This document shows positions 42,955 through 51,715 of a DNA stretch of 64,000 nucleotides, in pieces. Numbering within the stretch: position 1 is the stretch's first letter; each line of letters begins with the position of its first letter. Location: the NCBI RefSeq assembly GCF_030812915.1, contig NZ_JAUSTQ010000013.1, forward strand, positions 1 through 64,000, written 5' to 3'. Below the pieces are notes generated by a model, which did not search any database, was not told where the DNA came from, and saw only the letters and a program-made list of their open reading frames with translations. This DNA comes from Alkalibacillus salilacus (lineage in GTDB: Bacteria > Bacillota > Bacilli > Bacillales > Alkalibacillaceae). The translations under genes were made by a program, and so were the position numbers.

Positions 42955-43863
42955 TTAATAAAGGTAGTTACTTGGTAAACTAACGTTCTCGCGTTCGCTT
43001 AATTTAATATTATCTTCTTTGTATCGCTCTTGTAATTGCCGTTGCATCTCTTCAGGTAGAGTGTAGCGTTTGTAATGTATCTTATAACTTATTTTATTTT
43101 GTAAAAAGGTTCGTGGCCAAAGTAACCCGAAACGTTTGGTTTTTTTGGGTTCAAATTTACCCTCAGGGTTTTGCTTTGTTTTAAAGAAATAATTTAATCG
43201 TCTTGCTAAACGGGCCTGTAAAACACCATAGCTTTTATTTGTTGGATAATCATCATATTCTGGTATTTTCTTAACACCTAGGTAATTTAATAATTTTAAT
43301 AAATAACCATCAGGATCTTTTTTCAGATTCTCGTAAATGAATAAGTAATAATCATCTCCGAAAATGTCTTCGACCAAATTAAGATACTCATTGTATTTAT
43401 ATTGATCTAAGACATCGTGATCTTCTAATTTTTGTAAGTAATCGTCTGCTTGTTTGTACCCACCCATATGTAAGTATTGGATGTACAAAGAAGTCATCAT
43501 TTGTACTTGTTCACGAATACCGATAATTAATTTAACATCATATTGATCTTCCGGGAAAACACGTCTTAGATCTTTTAGTATACTAGTGTGTTTTTTAGGC
43601 TTTTTTTGCTTAAATGGACTGCCAGATAGACCTTCATAAGAAATTAAAGTAGGTTTTCCTTCTTTTCCTAATTCATCAAAACGATTTCTGATTTCTAGAA
43701 TATCTTCATCATTTAACTTACGGACACGTAAGCGGTACAGTTCATCTTTGATTTTCTTATTTTTGATATGTCTTACCTTTTTCAAATTGGGGAATATATT
43801 TTTTTGAAGAAAGGTGGTAGCCGTTTTATGATATCCAATATGTAAATAAATTGTTTTTCTCAT
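42955..43863 (-). CDS. Sulfotransferase family protein
   Basis: The 302-residue protein has the two PAPS-binding signatures of sulfotransferases: IYLHIGYHKTATTFLQKNIF (residues 4-23; the 5'-phosphosulfate loop with Lys-Thr-Ala-Thr-Thr) and LIIGIREQVQMMTSLYIQYL (about 113-132; the 3'-phosphate Arg and Ser). The C-terminal part is basic. No signal peptide or TM is seen, so it acts in the cytoplasm, probably on a lipid-linked glycan precursor. It converges on the sat-cysC-cysQ operon, with 42 bp between stops, and lies beside a teichoic-type polymerase. The acceptor is unknown; wall polymer sulfation is inference. Confidence 0.85.
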   Translation of the reverse strand: MRKTIYLHIGYHKTATTFLQKNIFPNLKKVRHIKNKKIKDELYRLRVRKLNDEDILEIRNRFDELGKEGKPTLISYEGLSGSPFKQKKPKKHTSILKDLRRVFPEDQYDVKLIIGIREQVQMMTSLYIQYLHMGGYKQADDYLQKLEDHDVLDQYKYNEYLNLVEDIFGDDYYLFIYENLKKDPDGYLLKLLNYLGVKKIPEYDDYPTNKSYGVLQARLARRLNYFFKTKQNPEGKFEPKKTKRFGLLWPRTFLQNKISYKIHYKRYTLPEEMQRQLQERYKEDNIKLSERENVSLPSNYLY

Positions 43864-44246
43864 TTTTAATTTACACCCACTTTTTATTGATTACATGCAA
43901 TTAAATTTTAAAGCAAAAATTTTTAAGTAGCAAGGTTATAATACAAGTTATAGTTAATCATGCTATAACTATTTAATTTAAAATGGAGTATGACTGAGAA
44001 TTTTAATTAATTCGATATTTTAAATAAGAATCATGAAACCAATTAATCATAATAATCGTCTAATAAGTGAATGACTGATTCAAATTGATTAAGCGCCACT
44101 TATCATAATATGTTAAAATACATATTAGTAAAAATTTATTTGTTGAAATTTGTTTAAGCTTAGTAAGGGAATTAGAATACAAAAATGTGAAGCACTCAGT
44201 TAGGATTATACTTAAATATTGATTTATAAGTAAGGTGTGAAGTGTC
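43864..44246. other. 383-bp divergent intergenic region with inverted repeat
   Basis: No gene is supported here. It should hold the promoters of the sulfotransferase (minus) and of the GT2-glycerophosphotransferase fusion (plus). AGTTATAG (43946-43953) and CTATAACT (43963-43970) form a perfect inverted repeat with 9-bp spacing, just downstream of a TATAAT at 43937-43942; it has no T run and may be an operator. Confidence 0.5.
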
Positions 44247-46382
44247 ATGAAAGTATCAGTCATCGTACCTGTTTTTAATACAGAAGATTATGTAAAAGAT
44301 TGTATAAAATCAATCCAAGACCAATCACATTATGACATAGAGATTATTGTTGTAGATGATGGTTCGGTTGATAAAAGCATGGTTTATGTAAAAGAATTAG
44401 CAAATGAGGATCCTAGAATTAAAATTGTAGAGTTATCAGAACAAAGCGGAGTTGGTTACGCTAGAAATGTTGGAATTGAGCATGCCGCTGGTGCGTATTT
44501 ATATTTTGTAGACAGTGACGATGTCATTCATCATCATGCGATCAAAACATTAATAGACCATGTTGATGAGAATGATGCCATTATTTCTGGCAGTATTTCT
44601 ACTATACGATCATTGGATGAGATGGACCAATTTGTACAAAATGAAGTCCCAAAAATAAAAGTACGAAAAACTTCGAGTATTTATACAAGTAGAACGGTTC
44701 AAAAAGTATTATACTCGAGAACATTTGTTGAAGACAATGACATCAAGTTCTTAGAAAACACTAAAATGTATTCTGATTATGCATTTGTATACGATGTTAT
44801 CTCATTACAACCCTACACGAAATATACAAGAGATAGTCGGTATTTTAGACGTAAACGGAATGACTTAATACAAAATCCCAACATTGAAGAAACGAGTTAC
44901 TATGAAAAATGCTTAAACTATTTTGATATGTATTTAACCCTAGAGCCAAGATATCGTGAAAATGATGCCATGAAATATCGATTAGATGTCGATTTAATGA
45001 ATTTCTATCGTAAGACATTTTTGAATTATATGCGAGAACAAGATGATTTCGATCAGGTTTTTCGTAGGTTATCTGAAGTGTTCAATCAACTTTCACATAG
45101 AGTTTATAAAAAGCAGAACCCATTAGTGAAACGAGAAATAAAGGCCATTCAAGAATTAAATCAATATCGATTTGTAAAACTTATTCGGTCTCATCACTTA
45201 CTAAGTGATTTGAAAAGAAGTGTCACTAAACGAACCAATCTAAAAAAATTCATATACAATCGAGTTTTTCAACGAATGTCTGTTAAACCAGATTATATTG
45301 TGTTCGAAAGCTTTATGGGGAAAGGCTACTCTTGTAACCCGAAAGCCATTTATGAGTATATGTACAAACTTCACCCCGAGTATAAATTCATTTGGGTGAA
45401 TAATGGTAATCACTTATCAATCCCGGATAATCCTAAGCAAGTTAAAAGATATTCATTAGCTTATTATTACTATATGGCACGTTCGAAATATTGGGTGTTT
45501 AACACAAGGCTGCCGAAACATGTAAAGAAACGAGATGAAACCGTTTATCTCCAAACATGGCATGGTACACCTTTAAAGCGATTAGGTTTGGACATTGAAG
45601 AGGTTCAAATGCCAGGTACTGATACTGGACGTTATAAGAAGAACTTCACCCAAGAAAGCAGTCGTTGGGATTATTTGATTTCACCCAATCAATATTCTTC
45701 TGAAATATTCAAACGTGCGTTTGATTTCAATAATCAATTATTGGAGTTTGGTTATCCACGAAATGATATCTTGTATCAAGCGAGTCAATCCTACATTGAT
45801 CAAATTAAAAAGAAAGCTGGAATTCCTGTCAATAAAAAGGTGGTTTTGTATGCCCCTACTTGGCGTGACAATCAATTTATTGAGAAGGGTAAATACTCGT
45901 TTGAATTACCATTAAACTTGGATCATTTTAGAGAAGAACTATCAGATGAATATGTTCTTGTATTACGACTTCATTATCTAGTAGCCAATCAGTTAGACCT
46001 AACTGGTTATGAAGATTTTGCGTATGATTTATCAGCGTTTGATGACATTGCCGAGCTATATTTAATTTCTGATATCTTAGTAACCGATTATTCCTCAGTA
46101 TTCTTTGATTACGCTAATCTTAAGCGCCCAATTCTGTTCTATACTTATGACTTAGACGATTATAAAGGCAAAATTCGCGGATTGTACTTTGATATTGAAT
46201 CAGAAGTGCCAAGTCCGTTGTTGATGACATCCGAAGAAGTGATTGATGCCATTCAAAATATTGAAGACATTAATGAGAGATATCAAGCCAAATATGATGA
46301 GTTTTATCAACGGTTTTGTAGTTGGGAAGATGGTGAAGCTGCAGAAAATGTTGTTAAGACAGTGTTTGGGAAAGAAGCTTAG
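44247..46382 (+). CDS. Fusion of GT2 glycosyltransferase and CDP-glycerol glycerophosphotransferase
   Basis: The 711-residue protein joins an N-terminal GT-A family 2 domain (about 1-220: VSVIVPVFNTEDYVKDCIKSI, IIVVDDGSVDKS, FVDSDDVIHHH) to a C-terminal TagF-type domain (about 340-705: IVFESFMGKGYSCNPKAIYEY, YLQTWHGTPLKRLGLDIEEV, LVTDYSSVFFDYANLKRPILF). It could add a sugar and glycerol phosphate to the same chain, giving a glycosylated or sugar-interrupted teichoic acid. The C-terminal half is a close paralogue of the protein at 28293-29486. RBS AAGGTG precedes ATG 44247. It is transcribed divergently from the sulfotransferase gene. Confidence 0.9.
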   Translation: MKVSVIVPVFNTEDYVKDCIKSIQDQSHYDIEIIVVDDGSVDKSMVYVKELANEDPRIKIVELSEQSGVGYARNVGIEHAAGAYLYFVDSDDVIHHHAIKTLIDHVDENDAIISGSISTIRSLDEMDQFVQNEVPKIKVRKTSSIYTSRTVQKVLYSRTFVEDNDIKFLENTKMYSDYAFVYDVISLQPYTKYTRDSRYFRRKRNDLIQNPNIEETSYYEKCLNYFDMYLTLEPRYRENDAMKYRLDVDLMNFYRKTFLNYMREQDDFDQVFRRLSEVFNQLSHRVYKKQNPLVKREIKAIQELNQYRFVKLIRSHHLLSDLKRSVTKRTNLKKFIYNRVFQRMSVKPDYIVFESFMGKGYSCNPKAIYEYMYKLHPEYKFIWVNNGNHLSIPDNPKQVKRYSLAYYYYMARSKYWVFNTRLPKHVKKRDETVYLQTWHGTPLKRLGLDIEEVQMPGTDTGRYKKNFTQESSRWDYLISPNQYSSEIFKRAFDFNNQLLEFGYPRNDILYQASQSYIDQIKKKAGIPVNKKVVLYAPTWRDNQFIEKGKYSFELPLNLDHFREELSDEYVLVLRLHYLVANQLDLTGYEDFAYDLSAFDDIAELYLISDILVTDYSSVFFDYANLKRPILFYTYDLDDYKGKIRGLYFDIESEVPSPLLMTSEEVIDAIQNIEDINERYQAKYDEFYQRFCSWEDGEAAENVVKTVFGKEA

Positions 46383-46405
46383 AGGCTTAATATTATTAAG
46401 CCTCT
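46381..46405 (+). terminator. Hairpin after the GT2 fusion gene
   Basis: AGAGGCTTAA (46381-46390) pairs with TTAAGCCTCT (46396-46405); the following bases TGATAAAATTT are only a weak U-tract. Confidence 0.5.
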
Positions 46406-46464
46406 TGATAAAATTTGATAAGCAATTTAAATATATGGTTTGCAATGGCTAATCGCTCTATTTC

Positions 46465-46503
46465 TCGATAAATATTCCCATTTATCGAAACTATTGATAT
46501 AAT
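46465..46503 (+). promoter_or_regulatory. Inverted repeat and extended -10 upstream of wzz
   Basis: TCGATAAAT (46465-46473) and ATTTATCGA (46480-46488) form a perfect 9-bp inverted repeat with a 6-bp spacer. It is followed at once by the extended -10 element TGATATAAT (46495-46503). The repeat covers the -35 region and has no T run, so an operator is more likely than a terminator. The binding protein is unknown. Confidence 0.5.
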
Positions 46504-46549
46504 GTCGATTATGAAATTATAAATTCAGATAATAGAATAAAGGGTGAAT

Positions 46550-47482
46550 GTGTTGGAAGAAGAAATTAGTTTGAGAGAAATTATAAATCGATTATGGGAA
46601 GGTAAGTGGATTATTGCAGGTGTTACAGTTGTCGCTATTTTAATTAGTTTTATTGTTAGTTATTTTATTATGAGTCCAACATATCAAGCTGACACAACCG
46701 TAAGAGTGAGTCAACCAAATTATCAACTCGGAACGGCATCTGATTATGTTAGTGGAGTGGTTGGAACTGATATATTTGTTCGAACGGCAGAATCGCCAGA
46801 AGTGTTATCGGCAGTCCTTGAAGAAGAAACTCAAGGAAATCGTTCAGTTAATAGTTTGAACAGTAGTCTGACATTTGAAGTGGGGGAAGCTGAAAATCCA
46901 TCGATTATTGATATTAAGATATCAGGTGGCGACAAACAGCAAATCACAAATCTATTACATAGCGTGATCACAAAAACAACTAATAACTTATCAACTTCAG
47001 TTCAAGATCAATTAAGTCGATTAGAAGAACAATATAGTCAACAAGCTGAAGAAAAAGGAAAAGAGTTACAAACTAAAATCAATGAGTATAGTGATATGCA
47101 AACCGGAAGTGGACTTCCGTCATTAGTTTTATTTGAAGATATCGCAAGCAGTTCACAATTCTTATTAGAAGCAAACGAAGAAATGATGAGTGAGCTACGA
47201 GATCTTGATAAAGTCGCGCAAATAGAGTTTGAACAAATTAACGATGAGATTGATCGGTTATATGAAGATCACAACACGTATGTTCAATATCTCGAAGACG
47301 TGCAATCGGCTCAATCACTTAATGTTGTGGAAGAATCAATTCATATGATATCTGAACCGTATGCAGGTGATGCTCCGGTTAGTCCTAACAAAATACTTAA
47401 TTTAGCTATTAGTTTAGTTCTAGGACTAATGGTTGGTGTATTCGTGGTGTTTATCAGAGCTTATATGAAAGAAACAAAATAA
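46550..47482 (+). CDS. Wzz-type polysaccharide chain-length regulator
   Basis: The 310-residue membrane protein has two TM helices (about 15-40 and 282-305) around an extracellular coiled-coil-rich domain, with ISLREIINRLWEGKWIIAG at the start and the Pro-rich APVSPNKILNLAISLVLG before TM2. It belongs to the polysaccharide co-polymerase family (CapA, EpsA, YveK). GTG 46550 and TTG 46553 both fit AAAGGG at 46539-46544. Unlike most Firmicute loci, no BY-kinase or phosphatase gene follows; a terminator ends it. Confidence 0.85.
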   Translation: MLEEEISLREIINRLWEGKWIIAGVTVVAILISFIVSYFIMSPTYQADTTVRVSQPNYQLGTASDYVSGVVGTDIFVRTAESPEVLSAVLEEETQGNRSVNSLNSSLTFEVGEAENPSIIDIKISGGDKQQITNLLHSVITKTTNNLSTSVQDQLSRLEEQYSQQAEEKGKELQTKINEYSDMQTGSGLPSLVLFEDIASSSQFLLEANEEMMSELRDLDKVAQIEFEQINDEIDRLYEDHNTYVQYLEDVQSAQSLNVVEESIHMISEPYAGDAPVSPNKILNLAISLVLGLMVGVFVVFIRAYMKETK

Positions 47483-47487
47483 TGATT

Positions 47488-47517
47488 AAGGTGGCACGTT
47501 AAATGTGCTGCCTTTTT
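47488..47517 (+). terminator. Terminator after wzz
   Basis: AAGGTGGCAC (47488-47497) pairs with GTGCTGCCTT (47505-47514, one T-T mismatch), followed by a T run. Confidence 0.72.
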
Positions 47518-47547
47518 AATACGGGTGTTAGCTATTGTCAGATGCGG

Positions 47548-47576
47548 TTGGAAATTGTTAATTCTTGTGTTATATT
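47548..47576 (+). promoter_or_regulatory. Promoter of the capsule operon
   Basis: TTGGAA (47548-47553), a 17-bp spacer and TATATT (47571-47576) with an upstream TGT form a good extended sigma-A promoter, 54 bp before the CapD/EpsC-like gene and after the wzz terminator. Confidence 0.55.
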
Positions 47577-47629
47577 TAAATAGGTAAATAATCTAGTAGA
47601 TTAATGGTTTATCGTTCGGAGGGACGATT

Positions 47630-49462
47630 ATGACGTACAGAAATCGAATAGCAATATTAATGCTTTTAGATTCATTAATTGTATTATCGGCAATTTTCCT
47701 TAGTTCCTATATTCTTTATGATACATTCGCGATGAGAGAAGATGTGCTGTTAATTTCAGCTATTGTATTATTTGTGGCACATCATGTGTTTGCAGTATTT
47801 TATGGACTTTATCAGAAAGCATGGGAATATGCGAGTATTGGTGAACTTTTCATCATTTTTAATACCGTAACATTGTCAATTTTATTTGCAGCGCTTACTC
47901 AATATGTTCTACAAGGCAGTATTATGCTGCGCGCATTACTTGTTACATGGATGTTGCATATGTTGATGATAGGTGGTTCACGATTTGCTTGGCGAATGTT
48001 TCGTGATAATTGGTTCCAAACTATTAAAGGTAAGAGACGAACTTTAATTGTTGGAGCTGGTTCTGCTGGGACTATGGTAGCTAGACAGTTATTGTCGAGT
48101 CATGAAACTGAACTTCACCCTGTGGTTTTTCTTGATGACGATCCTAAAAAGGAAAAGATACAATTCCTAGGGATTCCTGTAAAAGGTACAGTAAAAGATG
48201 TAGTAGACATAGTTAAACAAGAAAAAATCGAACATATAATTATTGCAGCGCCTTCAATGCCACAAAGTAATTTAAATACAGTGTTTGAACAGTGTTCTGA
48301 AACTAAAGTGCACACTCAAATCATGCCCAAAATGGAAGATATCTTAACTGGTAAAGTATCCATTAACCAATTCCGTGATGTAGAAGTAGAAGATCTACTC
48401 GGGCGTGAACCAGTAGAATTAGACACGGTTAGTGTATCCAGTTACATAACAAATAAAACAGCCCTAATCACAGGAGCTGGCGGGTCCATTGGATCAGAAA
48501 TATGTCGACAAATCGCTGAGTTTTCCCCTGAAAAACTTATCTTATTAGGTCACGGTGAAAACAGTATATACAAAATAGAACGTGAGCTACAAAACCAGAA
48601 AAAAGGCAATATCGAAATCATACCTTTAATTGCTGATATTAAAGATCGCGCCCGAATGTTTGAGATTATGTCGTTTTACCAACCTGATGTAATCTATCAT
48701 GCGGCTGCTCATAAACATGTACCGTTAATGGAAAGCAATCCATTTGAAGCTGTAAAAAATAATGTTTTCGGAACTAAAAACGTAGCTGATGCAGCAAATG
48801 AAGCAAAAATTGGCACCTTCGTGCTTGTTTCTTCAGATAAAGCGGTAAAACCAACTAATGTGATGGGATCGACTAAACGGATAGCCGAAATGGTTGTGCA
48901 GCAATTAAATGAAAAAAGCAACACTAATTTTGTTGCAGTTCGATTTGGAAATGTGTTAGGCAGTCGAGGTAGTGTGATCCCATTATTTAAAGAACAGATA
49001 TCTCAAGGTGGTCCGGTTACTGTGACGGATCCGGAAATGACACGATATTTCATGACCATTCCAGAGGCTAGTCGTCTAGTAATTCAAGCTGGAGCCCTAG
49101 CAAGAGGTGGAGAAATATTCGTGCTAGACATGGGTCAGCCTGTTAAGATTGTGGATTTGGCTAAGAACCTTATCAAACTTTCAGGTTTTACTGAGGAGGA
49201 AATTGGCATTGTCTTTTCAGGGATACGACCAGGTGAAAAAATGTATGAAGAATTACTAAATAAAACCGAAAAAACAGAACGACAGGTATTCCCGAAAATT
49301 TACATCGGAAGAAGTGTGATGGATGATCAACCATCTATTAATCTCATAACCAAAGATTTAGAAACTATCAATCAAAATGATGTTTCAAACTATGTGATAA
49401 AACTAGCAAACGGTCAGTATGATGAAGTGAAAAAGTTTTCATATTTGAAAACATTATCCTAA
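47630..49462 (+). CDS. Membrane nucleotide-sugar 4,6-dehydratase (CapD/EpsC/FlaA1-like)
   Basis: The 610-residue protein has four N-terminal TM helices (about 8-115), a first Rossmann-type domain (about 135-255; TLIVGAGSAGTMVARQLL) and a C-terminal SDR domain (about 280-560; TALITGAGGSIGSEICRQI, YHAAAHKHVPLMESNP, SSDKAVKPTNVMGSTKRIAE). Met replaces the usual SDR Tyr in the MxxxK motif, as is normal in this family. It is expected to convert UDP-GlcNAc to a UDP-4-keto-6-deoxy sugar. RBS GGAGGGACG precedes ATG. It leads the operon into galU, 12 bp downstream. Confidence 0.92.
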   Translation: MTYRNRIAILMLLDSLIVLSAIFLSSYILYDTFAMREDVLLISAIVLFVAHHVFAVFYGLYQKAWEYASIGELFIIFNTVTLSILFAALTQYVLQGSIMLRALLVTWMLHMLMIGGSRFAWRMFRDNWFQTIKGKRRTLIVGAGSAGTMVARQLLSSHETELHPVVFLDDDPKKEKIQFLGIPVKGTVKDVVDIVKQEKIEHIIIAAPSMPQSNLNTVFEQCSETKVHTQIMPKMEDILTGKVSINQFRDVEVEDLLGREPVELDTVSVSSYITNKTALITGAGGSIGSEICRQIAEFSPEKLILLGHGENSIYKIERELQNQKKGNIEIIPLIADIKDRARMFEIMSFYQPDVIYHAAAHKHVPLMESNPFEAVKNNVFGTKNVADAANEAKIGTFVLVSSDKAVKPTNVMGSTKRIAEMVVQQLNEKSNTNFVAVRFGNVLGSRGSVIPLFKEQISQGGPVTVTDPEMTRYFMTIPEASRLVIQAGALARGGEIFVLDMGQPVKIVDLAKNLIKLSGFTEEEIGIVFSGIRPGEKMYEELLNKTEKTERQVFPKIYIGRSVMDDQPSINLITKDLETINQNDVSNYVIKLANGQYDEVKKFSYLKTLS

Positions 49463-49474
49463 GGAGAATTTGAT

Positions 49475-50353
49475 GTGAGTAGAGTCAAAAAAGCCATTAT
49501 TCCTGCAGCTGGTCTCGGAACTCGTTTCCTGCCAGCAACTAAAGCTTTACCTAAAGAAATGCTACCAATTGTAGATAAGCCGACAATACAGTATATCGTT
49601 GAGGAAGCGATTGATTCAGGTATTGAAGATATTATTATCGTAACAGGTAAAGGTAAACGCGCGATTGAAGACCATTTTGATAATTCATATGAATTAGAAG
49701 ATACATTGATTGAAAAAGAAAAGTACGATTTACTAGAAAAGGTAAGGAAGTCTTCTAATGTAGACCTGCACTACATAAGACAAAAAGAACCTAAAGGTTT
49801 AGGGCATGCAGTATGGTGCGCCCGTAAGTTTATCGGTGACGATCCATTTGCAGTTTTATTAGGCGATGATATCGTCCGCGCTGAAACACCTGGATTAAAG
49901 CAACTAATAAACGAATACGATCGAACTGATAGATCTATTATTGGGGTTCAATCTATGCCTGATGGTGAAACCAATCGTTATGGCATAATTGATCCATTAG
50001 AGCAGAATGGTCGTTTATACGGTGTTAATAATTTCGTAGAAAAGCCTGATTTGGGCCAAGAACCTTCTAATCTAGCCATCATGGGTCGTTATGTTCTGAA
50101 CCCTGAAGTGATGGATTATTTAGGTGAACACAAAGTTGGAGCTGGTAATGAGATTCAATTAACAGATGCGATTCAAGCATTAAATGAAAAAGAATCTGTT
50201 TATGCTTATGACTTCGAAGGTCGACGTTATGATGTTGGTGAAATTAAAGGCTTTTTAAAGACAACGATCGAGATGTCGTTAGAGCGTGATGATGTGAAAG
50301 AAGAAATGCTAGATTTTATGGATGAAATCACTAATTTTTATAAAATGAATTAA
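49475..50353 (+). CDS. galU: UTP-glucose-1-phosphate uridylyltransferase
   Basis: The 292-residue enzyme makes UDP-glucose for polysaccharide synthesis. Motifs are [36 protein letters not shown] (start, with the nucleotide-binding Gly loop and Lys), [27 protein letters not shown] (about 108-134), [13 protein letters not shown] and [12 protein letters not shown]-like [12 protein letters not shown]. The start is GTG 49475 with AAGGAGAA 8 bp upstream. Identity to Bacillus GtaB-type proteins is evident along the full length. Confidence 0.95.
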   Translation: MSRVKKAIIPAAGLGTRFLPATKALPKEMLPIVDKPTIQYIVEEAIDSGIEDIIIVTGKGKRAIEDHFDNSYELEDTLIEKEKYDLLEKVRKSSNVDLHYIRQKEPKGLGHAVWCARKFIGDDPFAVLLGDDIVRAETPGLKQLINEYDRTDRSIIGVQSMPDGETNRYGIIDPLEQNGRLYGVNNFVEKPDLGQEPSNLAIMGRYVLNPEVMDYLGEHKVGAGNEIQLTDAIQALNEKESVYAYDFEGRRYDVGEIKGFLKTTIEMSLERDDVKEEMLDFMDEITNFYKMN

Positions 50354-50709
50354 TATGAACAAAATTGCTCCGACCTTCTATAATTTAATGGACAGATGAA
50401 TCAGAAGGAATGATAAGTGAAATTTTATATGATTAGATCCACCTAGTTCACGTCAATTATAAAAACTAATTAGCATCTATTAAAAATTAAATTTTAATAG
50501 AACCACAGCGTTTTGAATAAATTGTGATTTGCAGTAATTCTTTCATCACAGAAGCAATATATTGTAAATCGACTGTTTATTAAAATAATTATTATAATGG
50601 ACTTCTAAATCTTTACGTTCGTTAAAGGTACTAGAAATGAAATTGATTGGATAGGTAGAATTTTAACATAATTCAATTATTGTTTATGACTAAAAGGATG
50701 ATTCAAATA
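50354..50709. other. 356-bp AT-rich gap
   Basis: No supported gene, hairpin terminator or clear promoter. It separates the CapD-galU pair from the more AT-rich block that begins with the ATP-grasp gene, and may mark an insertion boundary. Confidence 0.4.
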
Positions 50710-51687
50710 ATGAATAGAATAAATGTTTTAGTATTAAGCTCTGGCAGAAGAGTTGAGTTAGTAGAACAATTCAAAAAAGCAGGCAAAGCCCTAGGGATAA
50801 ACTGTGAAATTATAGCAGGAGATAACTCTGAATTAGCTCCGGCCCTGTATTATGCAGATAAATCTATTATAACTCCCAGAATTGATGAACCAAACTATAT
50901 CTCATTTTTAATTGAAGTTTCAAAAAAAGAAAACATCTCGCTGATTGTACCTACAATAGATACCGATTTATTACTTTTAGCAAAAAATAAAGAATGGATA
51001 GAAAAAAGTGCTGGTGTAAAAGTGTTAATTTCTGATTACAACGTAATCGATATTTGTAGGGATAAGTTTAACACCCACAATTTTTTATTATCCAATGGAT
51101 TTAAAGTCCCTAAAATGTATTCTGAAGTAGAAATCAATGATAAAGTTTATCCATTATTTATTAAACCAAAATCAGGCAGTTCAAGCATTAACACATTTAA
51201 AGTTAGTAGTGAGAAAGAACTAAAAAATTATAAACCAATGATTGATGAACCAATCATTCAAGAGTGTTTGGCTGGAGATGAATACACTGTTGATGTTTTT
51301 TTAGATTTTGAAAGTAATGTGATCTCTATCGTGCCTCGATTGAGAATAGCTACTAGAAGTGGTGAAATATCTAAGGGAAAAATTGTAAAGGATCAAGACA
51401 TAATTAGAGATGTCCATTCATTAATGAAGACTTTAAAACCTATTGGCCATATTACAGTGCAACTGTTCAAAACAAAAGATGGTATCAAGTATATTGAAAT
51501 AAATCCGAGGTTTGGTGGTGGCGCGCCAATGAGTATTCAAAGCGGAGCTGATTCATGCGAATACCTATTTAAGTTGTTGAGTGGTCAAGAACTTAAATAT
51601 ACAGAAGATTATAAAAACGGAATGATCTTTTTAAGATTTGACAGAAGTATTGCACTTGACGAAAACTTAAACATTTATAATGATTAG
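50710..51687 (+). CDS. ATP-grasp family ligase
   Basis: The 325-residue protein has an N-terminal pre-ATP-grasp fold (INVLVLSSGRRVELVEQFKKA, about 3-23) and an ATP-grasp domain: PLFIKPKSGSSSINTFKV (about 145-162), IIQECLAGDEYTVDVFLDF (about 182-200) and YIEINPRFGGGAPMSIQSGA (about 265-284, metal-binding Glu and Asn). The fold is that of carbamoyl-phosphate-synthase-like ligases joining a carboxylate to an amine or other nucleophile via acyl phosphate. ATG 50710 follows AAGGATGAT; the ATG at 50698 abuts it. It overlaps the region before a HAD phosphatase gene. The substrate is unknown; an amino-acid or acyl substituent on the capsule is possible. Confidence 0.85.
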   Translation: MNRINVLVLSSGRRVELVEQFKKAGKALGINCEIIAGDNSELAPALYYADKSIITPRIDEPNYISFLIEVSKKENISLIVPTIDTDLLLLAKNKEWIEKSAGVKVLISDYNVIDICRDKFNTHNFLLSNGFKVPKMYSEVEINDKVYPLFIKPKSGSSSINTFKVSSEKELKNYKPMIDEPIIQECLAGDEYTVDVFLDFESNVISIVPRLRIATRSGEISKGKIVKDQDIIRDVHSLMKTLKPIGHITVQLFKTKDGIKYIEINPRFGGGAPMSIQSGADSCEYLFKLLSGQELKYTEDYKNGMIFLRFDRSIALDENLNIYND

Positions 51688-51715
51688 GGATTTTAAAGGG
51701 TGGGGCTTTTTTATA

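Noticed and set aside
44060-44263. Minus-strand frame of 67 codons in the divergent gap
   Set aside because: No RBS, no recognisable family, overlaps the start of the GT2 fusion gene; composition is that of AT-rich intergenic DNA.
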